Assembly: GCA_013821585.1 (NCBI GenBank)
Contig: JACDGO010000195.1
Location: forward strand, 1-5,008
Length of the DNA stretch: 5,008 nt
Source: Sphingomonadaceae bacterium
GTDB lineage: Bacteria; Pseudomonadota; Alphaproteobacteria; Sphingomonadales; Sphingomonadaceae
Direction of reading: 5' to 3'
Position 1 is the first letter of the stretch. Each line of letters opens with the position of its first letter. Position numbers and translations under genes: made by a program. Under the pieces are notes generated by a model, which did not search any database, was not told the origin of the DNA, and saw only the letters and a program-made list of their open reading frames with translations. This document shows positions 1-5,008 of this stretch, in pieces.

Positions 1-1
1 C

Positions 2-757
2 AAGCGCGAGTTCACCAAGGGCTTCGTCTATTCCGACGGCTATGCCGATGACGCCGGGCTGACGCGCGCCAACGCCGTCGACGCCGCCGCGAACGGCGCG
101 GAGATCGCGACCCACACCGCGCTCCTATCGGCGCGGCGCGATGGCGATGTGTGGCGCGCGGCGCTGACGGGCGGCCGCATCGTGGAGGCGCGCGCGCTCG
201 TCAACGCGGCCGGCCCCTGGGTCGCGGAGACGCTGAAGTTGCTCGGCGTCAACGCGCGCGCGGGCGTGCGGCTGGTCAAGGGCAGCCACATCGTCGTGCC
301 GCGGCTCTATGACGGCGACCACGCCTATATGCTCCAGCAACCCGATCGGCGCGTTGCGTTCGCGGTCCCCTGGCGCGGCGCGTTCACCGCGATCGGCACG
401 ACCGATGTTCCCGTCGATCGGCCCGAGGACGCCGGGATCGATGAAGCCGAAACCGCCTATCTGCTCGCGGCGGCGAACCGCTATTTCGTCAAGCAGATCG
501 ATACGGCCGACGTTACCGCGACCTGGTCGGGTGTCCGGTCGCTCTACGACGACGGGGCGAGCGACGCGAAAGCGATCACGCGCGACTATGTGCTCGAGCT
601 GGACACCGCAGGCCCGCCGCTGCTCAGCGTGTTCGGCGGCAAGATCACGACCGCGCGGCGTCTGGCCGAAGAGGCGCTCGGCAAGCTGTGCCGTCCGCTG
701 GGGTTCGAGGCGCGCCGCGTGACACGCGACCGGCCTTTCCCCGCGATCGATCAGTAA
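2..757 (+). CDS. glpD: Aerobic glycerol-3-phosphate dehydrogenase, FAD-dependent (5' end outside window; short C-terminus)
   Basis: GlpD oxidises sn-glycerol 3-phosphate to dihydroxyacetone phosphate at the inner face of the cytoplasmic membrane and passes electrons to quinone. The frame is open from base 2 and gives 251 residues before TAA at 755-757; the N-terminal FAD-binding part lies upstream of the window. Family signatures in order are FVYSDGYADD near the start, LVNAAGPWV, VKGSHIVVPR, AIGTTDVP, WSGVRSL, AITRDYVLEL and SVFGGKITT. The His of GSHIVVPR, the Arg of SGVRSL (536-538), the Arg of TRDY and the Lys of GGKITT (641-643) match residues lining the substrate site in E. coli GlpD. Only 37 residues follow that Lys, against about 150 in the E. 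coli enzyme, so the C-terminal helical domain is absent. The last 7 bases overlap the 3' end of convergent proS. The family assignment is secure; whether the short form is active is unknown. Confidence 0.93.
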   Translation, partial: KREFTKGFVYSDGYADDAGLTRANAVDAAANGAEIATHTALLSARRDGDVWRAALTGGRIVEARALVNAAGPWVAETLKLLGVNARAGVRLVKGSHIVVPRLYDGDHAYMLQQPDRRVAFAVPWRGAFTAIGTTDVPVDRPEDAGIDEAETAYLLAAANRYFVKQIDTADVTATWSGVRSLYDDGASDAKAITRDYVLELDTAGPPLLSVFGGKITTARRLAEEALGKLCRPLGFEARRVTRDRPFPAIDQ

Positions 758-2283
758 GCGCGGCCGACCAGAACGCGCTCGACAGCGTGCTCGCCTGAGA
801 AAACACAGACGCCGTCCGCCGCGAGCGCATCGATCGGCGCGTTGCGGAGCGTCAGCTTCAGCGCCTTCAGCCGCTCGCTCACCGCATCGAGGGTCGCTCC
901 TGTGGGCCGCGACCATTGCACTTCGGCCCAGCCGGGGATCTTCGCATCGTTCGAGAACGCACGTTCGAGGCCGGCGAAGTCGGTCACGTTGCGGGAGATG
1001 TTCGCGTCGAGGCGGGCGCGGGCTTGGGCGTGGAGCGATGCCTGAACCTCTTCGAGCATCATCGCCGTCTGCCCGATAAAGGCCTCGCGCGCCTCAATGG
1101 CGCTGTCGAGCTTGCCGTCCTCCCGATACAGCCGGTCGCGGCGTATGACCGAGACGTTGCCGCCAGCAACGTCGCGCCCGCCGACCTCGATGACGAGAGG
1201 CGCCCCTTTCTTGACCCAGCCCCAGCGCTTGGTCGCGGCTTTCGCGGGCTTGAGATCGAGGAGCGCGCGGACGGGTTCGCCGAACGCCGACAACCTTGCC
1301 AGCTCTGCCTGCAATTCGCGGCAATAGCTAACGACCGCCTCGTCCTCGGGCGCGTCGCGGAGCATCGGCACGATCACCACCTGCCACGGCGCGATCCTCG
1401 GCGGCACGCGCAGGCCGTCGTCGTCGCCGTGGACCATGATGACGCCGCCGATCATGCGCGTGGAAACGCCCCAGCTCGTCGTGTTGGCGAATTCGAACTC
1501 CCCTTCCGAATTCTGGAAGCGGATGTTCTGCGCCTTGGCGAAATTGGTGCCGAGGAAGTGCGAAGTGCCCGCCTGGAGGGCCTTTCCGTCCTGCATCATC
1601 GCTTCGATGCTGTAGGTGGCGACAGCGCCGGGAAAGCGTTCGTTCTCGGGTTTCTCGCCCGCGACGACGGGTATCGCCAGACACTCCTCGACGAAGCTGC
1701 GATAGACCTCGAGCATCCTCAAAGTCTCTTCGCGCGCTTCTTCGGCGCTGGCGTGCGCGGTGTGCCCCTCCTGCCAGAGGAATTCGCTCGTGCGCAGGAA
1801 CATGCGCGTGCGCATTTCCCAGCGTACGACGTTCGCCCATTGGTTGATGAGCACGGGCAGATCGCGCCACGACTGGATCCAGCGCGCGAACGCCGCGCCG
1901 ATCACGGTCTCGCTGGTCGGGCGGACGACGAGCGGCTCTTCCAGCTTCGCCGACGGATCGGGCACCAGTCCGCCCTTGCCGTCGCCGATCAGCCGGTGGT
2001 GCGTGACGACCGCCATCTCCTTGGCGAAGCCCTCGACGTGCTCGGCCTCCTTTTCGAAGTAGGAAAGCGGGATGAACAGCGGAAAATAGCAATTCTCGTG
2101 CCCCGTCGCCTTGATCCGGTCGTCGAGCAGGCGCTGGATGCGCTCCCAGATGCCGTAGCCCCACGGGCGGATCACCATGCAGCCGCGAACCCCGCTCTCC
2201 TCGGCGAGGTCGGCCTCGGCGATGACCGTCTGATACCAGGCGGCGAAATCCTGTTCGCGGGTGACGGGGAGCGCGTGTTTCAT
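751..2283 (-). CDS. proS: Prolyl-tRNA synthetase, archaeal/eukaryotic-like class (proline--tRNA ligase)
   Basis: This cytoplasmic class II synthetase charges tRNA-Pro with proline using ATP. From ATG at 2283-2281 it encodes 510 residues and begins MKHALPVTREQDF, in register with the family N-terminus (TREQDFAAWY). An in-frame extension to 2403 would run through the riboswitch and carries no family similarity, so I reject it; no clear Shine-Dalgarno precedes the chosen start. The catalytic core shows motif 1 around residues 33-50 (IRPWGYGIWERIQ), the proline-site loop VRPTSE (120-125), motif 2 VRWEMRT (153-159) and motif 3 GVSTRMIGG (272-280). An anticodon-binding domain follows at about 297-400, then a C-terminal domain ending in the conserved Tyr. 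The usual bacterial editing insertion between motifs 2 and 3 is absent, as expected for the archaeal/eukaryotic-like group. The C-terminal zinc site is degraded: Cys493 remains, but Ser458 and Ser496 stand where archaeal relatives have Cys. It is transcribed divergently from gcv and convergently with glpD. Confidence 0.95.
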   Translation of the reverse strand: MKHALPVTREQDFAAWYQTVIAEADLAEESGVRGCMVIRPWGYGIWERIQRLLDDRIKATGHENCYFPLFIPLSYFEKEAEHVEGFAKEMAVVTHHRLIGDGKGGLVPDPSAKLEEPLVVRPTSETVIGAAFARWIQSWRDLPVLINQWANVVRWEMRTRMFLRTSEFLWQEGHTAHASAEEAREETLRMLEVYRSFVEECLAIPVVAGEKPENERFPGAVATYSIEAMMQDGKALQAGTSHFLGTNFAKAQNIRFQNSEGEFEFANTTSWGVSTRMIGGVIMVHGDDDGLRVPPRIAPWQVVIVPMLRDAPEDEAVVSYCRELQAELARLSAFGEPVRALLDLKPAKAATKRWGWVKKGAPLVIEVGGRDVAGGNVSVIRRDRLYREDGKLDSAIEAREAFIGQTAMMLEEVQASLHAQARARLDANISRNVTDFAGLERAFSNDAKIPGWAEVQWSRPTGATLDAVSERLKALKLTLRNAPIDALAADGVCVFSGEHAVERVLVGRAY

Positions 2284-2305
2284 GCGCGGTGCTTTGTGCG
2301 GTCGG

Positions 2306-2334
2306 TTGACACGAATCAAGCACTCGCCCATCGC
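2306..2334 (+). promoter_or_regulatory. Possible gcv operon promoter (-35 clear, -10 weak)
   Basis: A perfect TTGACA lies at 2306-2311. No convincing -10 follows: the hexamer at 17-base spacing is CATCGC (2329-2334). The position is sensible, because a transcript starting at about 2340 would begin some 25 bases before the first glycine aptamer. It overlaps the proposed proS promoter on the other strand, so the two could interfere. Confidence is low. Confidence 0.3.
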
Positions 2335-2340
2335 GGTCAA
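2314..2340 (-). promoter_or_regulatory. Possible proS promoter
   Basis: On the minus strand TTGACC (2340-2335) is followed, after a suitable gap, by GCTTGATT (2321-2314). This resembles the alphaproteobacterial housekeeping pattern TTGAC followed by GCTANAWC with a 10-14 base gap, matching 6 of 8 positions in the second box. Transcription would begin about 25-30 bases ahead of the proS start codon. The assignment rests on pattern matching by eye only. Confidence 0.35.
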
Positions 2341-2364
2341 AGCCTTCCCGCAAGGGGCGGCCGC

Positions 2365-2460
2365 GCGGGAGAGTGCCGGGTTCACCGGCCGCCGAAGGAG
2401 CAACCGCCCCGGAATCTCTCAGGCCACCGGACCGCGCGGACGTTTTGAGGCCACTCTGGA
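2365..2460 (+). promoter_or_regulatory. Glycine riboswitch, first aptamer of a tandem pair
   Basis: The conserved glycine aptamer core is directly visible: GCCGAAGGAGCAA at 2391-2403 and CTCTCAGG at 2416-2423, closed by a P1 stem pairing AGAGT (2370-2374) with ACTCT (2453-2457), followed by the typical GGA. A P2 hairpin forms from GCCGG (2375-2379) and CCGGC (2385-2389) with a 5-base loop. The RNA binds glycine and, in tandem with the second aptamer, controls the downstream glycine cleavage genes; these are the classic targets of this riboswitch family, and most such switches activate expression. It lies in the gcvT leader. Confidence 0.95.
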
Positions 2461-2547
2461 AAGCGTCTCCGTTTCGGCGGCGGCCACCGAAGGGGTAACT
2501 CCGGACCGATCCCGGGGGAAAGCTCTCAGGTTTCCGTGACAGAGGGG
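2461..2547 (+). promoter_or_regulatory. Glycine riboswitch, second aptamer of the tandem pair
   Basis: The second copy of the core reads ACCGAAGGGGTAA (2486-2498), then CTCTCAGG (2523-2530), then GACAGAGGGG (2538-2547), the usual 3' boundary of the downstream aptamer. The variable P3 arm forms a 6-bp stem of CTCCGG (2499-2504) with CCGGGG (2512-2517), including one G-U pair, around a 7-base loop. Only a short linker separates it from aptamer 1, as in typical tandem glycine switches. The segment just after CTCTCAGG (2531-2537) is complementary to the gcvT ribosome-binding region; see the expression platform. Confidence 0.95.
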
Positions 2548-2600
2548 GCAGCGCCGGTTCGCCGGACGCTGCAATTCTGTACGGAAAGGCTCGAAGCGTG
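2531..2600 (+). promoter_or_regulatory. Glycine riboswitch expression platform with gcvT Shine-Dalgarno
   Basis: Two structures are visible. First, a strong GC hairpin: GCAGCGCCGG (2548-2557) pairs with 2562-2572 around a TTCG loop, ten base pairs with a single bulged A at 2566. No T-run follows, so it is a poor intrinsic terminator. Second, TTTCCGT (2531-2537) is perfectly complementary to ACGGAAA (2581-2587), and after one bulged G the pairing extends by ACA (2539-2541) with TGT (2578-2580). This second stem encloses the GC hairpin and would bury the Shine-Dalgarno-like GGAAAGG (2583-2589) while breaking the core of aptamer 2. The likely logic is that glycine binding keeps 2531-2541 in the aptamer and frees the ribosome site. 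The pairing is seen in the sequence; the mechanism is inferred. Confidence 0.6.
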
Positions 2601-3698
2601 ATGGACGACCCGGCAGAAGCGCTCCCACTCGACGCGTGGCACCGTGCCCAGGGCGCGCGGATGGTTCCGTTCGCGGGTTATGCGATGCCTATCCAGTATG
2701 AAGGTATCATCGCCGAGCACCTCTGGACGCGCGAACATGCCGGGCTGTTCGACGTTTCGCACATGGGGCAGTTGCTCATCAGCGGCGACCGCCCGGCTGA
2801 AGCGCTGGAGACTTTATTGCCCGGCGACATCATCGGCCTCGGCGAAGGGCGGATGCGCTATTCGCTATTGCTCGATGAGAACGGCGGAATCCTCGACGAT
2901 CTGATGGTCACGACCCGCGCGGACGGCGTCTATGTCGTCGTCAACGGCGCGGTGAAGAACGAGGACATCGGGCATCTTCGCGAGCATTTGCCCGACGCGA
3001 TCACACTCAATCACATGGAGGACCGCGCGCTGCTCGCGCTACAGGGGCCGGAAGCCGTGACCGCGCTGTCGCGCGTCGTTCCCGGCGTCGAGGCGCTGTA
3101 TTTCATGGAGGCCGCTGCATTCGGCGATCTGTGGATCAGCCGCTCGGGCTACACAGGCGAGGACGGGTTCGAGATTTCGATTCCCGCCGACCAGGCCAAG
3201 GCGCTCGCGGCGAAGCTGTGTGAGCAACCCGAGGTCAAGGCGATCGGCCTCGGCGCGCGCGATTCGCTGCGGCTCGAAGCGGGGCTGCCGCTCTACGGGC
3301 ACGATCTCGATAGGCGCGTCGATCCGGTCGAGGCGGGGCTGACCTTCGCGATCCAGAAGCGGCGGCGGGAGGGCGGCGGCTTTCCGGGGGAGGAACGCAT
3401 CCTCCGGCATTTGAAGGATGGCCCGCCCGCCAAGCGCATCGGCCTGAACGTCGAAGGCCGCCAGCCCGCGCGCGAGGGCGCGGACATTTACGCGGGCGAA
3501 AAGCTGGCCGGCAAAGTCACCTCGGGCGGCTTCTCGCCGACGCTGCAGGCGCCGATCGCGATGGGCTATGTCTCCGCCGCGCACGCCACGCCCGGCGCGT
3601 CCCTCGAAATCGACGTGCGCGGCAAGCGGCTGTCCGCGACCGTCGCGCCGATGCCGTTCGTCCCCCACCGCTATCACCGCAAGGGAGTGGTCAAATGA
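2601..3698 (+). CDS. gcvT: Aminomethyltransferase, T protein of the glycine cleavage system
   Basis: GcvT takes the aminomethyl group from lipoylated GcvH and, with tetrahydrofolate, releases ammonia and forms 5,10-methylene-THF in the cytoplasm. The 365 residues match the usual length (364 in E. coli). The N-terminal folate-binding domain shows [16 protein letters not shown] (21-36), [12 protein letters not shown] (46-57) and [10 protein letters not shown], which holds the catalytic Asp region (99-100). [11 protein letters not shown] and LPLYGHDLD follow, and the C-terminal barrel domain carries [12 protein letters not shown] and the AMGYV segment. I chose ATG at 2601; an adjacent in-frame GTG at 2598 is also possible and sits at better spacing (8 rather than 11 bases) from GGAAAGG at 2583-2589. 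It is the first gene of the operon, controlled by the tandem glycine riboswitch, and its stop overlaps the gcvH start by four bases (ATGA). Confidence 0.96.
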   Translation: MDDPAEALPLDAWHRAQGARMVPFAGYAMPIQYEGIIAEHLWTREHAGLFDVSHMGQLLISGDRPAEALETLLPGDIIGLGEGRMRYSLLLDENGGILDDLMVTTRADGVYVVVNGAVKNEDIGHLREHLPDAITLNHMEDRALLALQGPEAVTALSRVVPGVEALYFMEAAAFGDLWISRSGYTGEDGFEISIPADQAKALAAKLCEQPEVKAIGLGARDSLRLEAGLPLYGHDLDRRVDPVEAGLTFAIQKRRREGGGFPGEERILRHLKDGPPAKRIGLNVEGRQPAREGADIYAGEKLAGKVTSGGFSPTLQAPIAMGYVSAAHATPGASLEIDVRGKRLSATVAPMPFVPHRYHRKGVVK

Positions 3699-4078
3699 CC
3701 CGCTATTATACCGAGGATCACGAGTGGATCGAGGTCGACGCGAGCGGCGAGACCGCGACCGTCGGCATCACCGACTATGCGCAGGGACAGCTCGGCGACA
3801 TCGTCTTTCTCGAAGTGCCCGCGTCGGGGACCAAGCTCGAAAAGGGCGGCGACGCCGCAGTGGTCGAATCGGTCAAGGCAGCGTCGGACGTCTATTCGCC
3901 GGTCTCGGGAACGGTCAGCGAGGGCAATCCGGCGCTCGAAGGCGACCCCTCGCTGGTCAATACAGCCCCCGAAGGCGACGGCTGGTTCTTCACGCTGGTG
4001 CTCGACGACAAGAGCGAGCTCGACGGGCTGATGGACGAGGCCGCCTACCAGGCGTTCGTGGCGGGCCTGTCCGCCTGA
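3695..4078 (+). CDS. gcvH: Glycine cleavage system H protein (lipoyl carrier)
   Basis: GcvH carries the aminomethyl intermediate on a lipoyl arm between the P, T and L proteins. The 127 residues match the family (129 in E. coli). The lipoylation site is Lys61 in [14 protein letters not shown], the family signature; other landmarks are the N-terminal [41 protein letters not shown] and the C-terminal [15 protein letters not shown] good Shine-Dalgarno, AAGGGAG (3681-3687), lies inside the end of gcvT, 7 bases before the ATG, which itself overlaps the gcvT stop, so translation is probably coupled. Lipoate must be attached by enzymes encoded elsewhere. Confidence 0.97.
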   Translation: MTRYYTEDHEWIEVDASGETATVGITDYAQGQLGDIVFLEVPASGTKLEKGGDAAVVESVKAASDVYSPVSGTVSEGNPALEGDPSLVNTAPEGDGWFFTLVLDDKSELDGLMDEAAYQAFVAGLSA

Positions 4079-5008
4079 TGCGCTATCTGCCGCTGACTGA
4101 TGCCGATCGGGGATCGATGCTGGCCGCGATCGGAGCGGCGTCGATCGACGACCTGTTCGTCGATGTGCCCGAAGCGGCGCGGCGGACCGGGACGATCGAG
4201 GGGCTGCCCGATCATGCCTCGGAAATGGCGGTAGAGCGTCAGCTCGCGGCGCTCGCGAGGCGCAACCTCGCGGCGGGGGACGCGCCGTTCTTCCTCGGCT
4301 GCGGCGCTTATCGGCACCATATCCCCGCCAGCGTCGATCACCTGATCCAGCGCGGCGAGTTCCTGACCTCCTACACGCCTTATCAGCCGGAGATCGCGCA
4401 GGGCACGCTACAGGTGCTGTTCGAGTTCCAGACCCAGGTCGCGCGGCTATATGGCTGCGAGGTCGCCAACGCGTCGATGTACGACGGCTCGACCGCCTGT
4501 TGGGAAGCGATCGTGATGGCGCGGCGGATCACGCGACGGAGCAAGGCGATCCTGTCGGGCGGGTTGCACCCCCATTGTGTCGCGGTGGCTCGGACGATGG
4601 CGCGGTTCACCGGCGACGTGCTGGAAACCGTGCTGCCGGAGCTGACGGCGGAGACTGACCAGGCGCGCCTGCTAGGCGTGATCGACGACGAGACGAGCTG
4701 CGTTGTCGTCCAATATCCCGACATCCTCGGGCGGATCGTGGATATGTCCGAACTGGCCGCGCGATGCCACGCCAAGGGGGCGCTGCTGGTCGTGGTGGTC
4801 ACGGAACCGCTATCGCTTGGCGCGCTCAAGTCGCCGGGCGAGATGGGGGCGGACATCGTGGTCGGCGAGGGCCAGTCGATCGGGGTCGGGTTGCAGTTTG
4901 GTGGGCCCTATGTCGGGCTGTTCGCGACCCGCGACAAATATGTCCGCCAGATGCCGGGGCGGCTATGCGGGGAGACCATCGACGCCGAGGGCAAGCGCGG
5001 CTTCGTGT
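4078..5008 (+). CDS. gcvPA: Glycine dehydrogenase (decarboxylating) subunit 1, P protein alpha half (3' end outside window)
   Basis: With subunit 2 (GcvPB), this subunit forms the PLP-dependent P protein that decarboxylates glycine and loads the aminomethyl group onto GcvH. The ATG at 4078-4080 overlaps the gcvH stop by one base (TGATG); the frame stays open to the window end and gives 310 of an expected 450 or so residues. Signatures in order are [12 protein letters not shown] (4-15), [13 protein letters not shown] (71-83), the strongly conserved [15 protein letters not shown] (98-112), [11 protein letters not shown] (129-139), LHPHC (163-167) and [24 protein letters not shown] (257-280). 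The separate-subunit form, rather than a single protein of about 950 residues, is inferred from sequence style and lineage. In split enzymes the PLP-binding Lys lies in GcvPB, so its absence here is expected. The ribosome site is weak, in keeping with coupling to gcvH. Confidence 0.94.
   Translation, partial: MRYLPLTDADRGSMLAAIGAASIDDLFVDVPEAARRTGTIEGLPDHASEMAVERQLAALARRNLAAGDAPFFLGCGAYRHHIPASVDHLIQRGEFLTSYTPYQPEIAQGTLQVLFEFQTQVARLYGCEVANASMYDGSTACWEAIVMARRITRRSKAILSGGLHPHCVAVARTMARFTGDVLETVLPELTAETDQARLLGVIDDETSCVVVQYPDILGRIVDMSELAARCHAKGALLVVVVTEPLSLGALKSPGEMGADIVVGEGQSIGVGLQFGGPYVGLFATRDKYVRQMPGRLCGETIDAEGKRGFV

Noticed and set aside
125..916. Long minus-strand open frame opposite glpD
   Set aside because: GlpD motifs are unambiguous on the plus strand; the antisense product is Arg/Ala-rich without domains.
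2284..2403. A 40-residue N-terminal extension of proS
   Set aside because: It would place coding sequence across the conserved glycine aptamer and shows no ProRS similarity; the family N-terminus begins at the ATG at 2283.
916..2448. A 510-codon open frame on the plus strand, antisense to proS and by chance the same length as ProRS
   Set aside because: It is a GC-rich mirror of the proS coding frame, rich in Arg, Ala, Asp and His with no recognisable motif, and it runs into the riboswitch. ProRS on the opposite strand has all family motifs.
2548..2580. GC hairpin as an intrinsic terminator in the gcvT leader
   Set aside because: The stem is strong, but the following bases (AATTCTGT) do not form a T-run; a role in shaping the ribosome site fits better, although Rho-linked control cannot be excluded.
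3039..3677. Minus-strand open frame opposite gcvT
   Set aside because: It is a shadow of the gcvT codon pattern; GcvT is full length and intact.
4383..4856. Minus-strand open frame opposite gcvPA
   Set aside because: The plus-strand GcvPA frame is continuous and carries the family signatures; the antisense product is Ser-rich and featureless.

Overview
The window is GC-rich, densely coding bacterial chromosome. Split glycine decarboxylase genes, a glycine riboswitch and the protein sequences suggest an alphaproteobacterium, most likely a sphingomonad-type organism; this placement is an inference and was not tested by a search. There are no signs of mobile elements, CRISPR, tRNA/rRNA genes or foreign base composition.

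Layout. (1) Positions 2-757, plus strand: the 3' part of a FAD-dependent glycerol-3-phosphate dehydrogenase (glpD). Its reading frame stops about 110 residues earlier than the E. coli family pattern. (2) Positions 751-2283, minus strand: a complete prolyl-tRNA synthetase of the archaeal/eukaryotic-like short class (proS). It runs tail-to-tail into glpD with a 7-base overlap. (3) Positions 2284-2600: a non-coding divergent region. It carries weak promoter-like hexamers for both directions, a tandem glycine riboswitch (two aptamers) and an apparent expression platform in front of gcvT. (4) Positions 2601-5008, plus strand: the glycine cleavage operon gcvT-gcvH-gcvPA. The stop/start overlaps are ATGA and TGATG, and gcvPA runs off the window; gcvPB is expected just downstream.

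How it works together. GcvP (here split into PA and PB), GcvH and GcvT oxidatively cleave glycine to CO2, ammonia and methylene-tetrahydrofolate. The fourth enzyme, the L protein, is not in the window. The tandem riboswitch senses glycine and should turn this operon on when glycine is abundant. The sequence offers a concrete mechanism: a 7-base segment in the ligand-binding core of aptamer 2 is perfectly complementary to the gcvT ribosome-binding region, so folding of the aptamer should free the Shine-Dalgarno.

I found no wholly undescribed system. The points worth a second look are the proposed Shine-Dalgarno switch, the ProRS with a degraded zinc site, and the GlpD that lacks its C-terminal domain.
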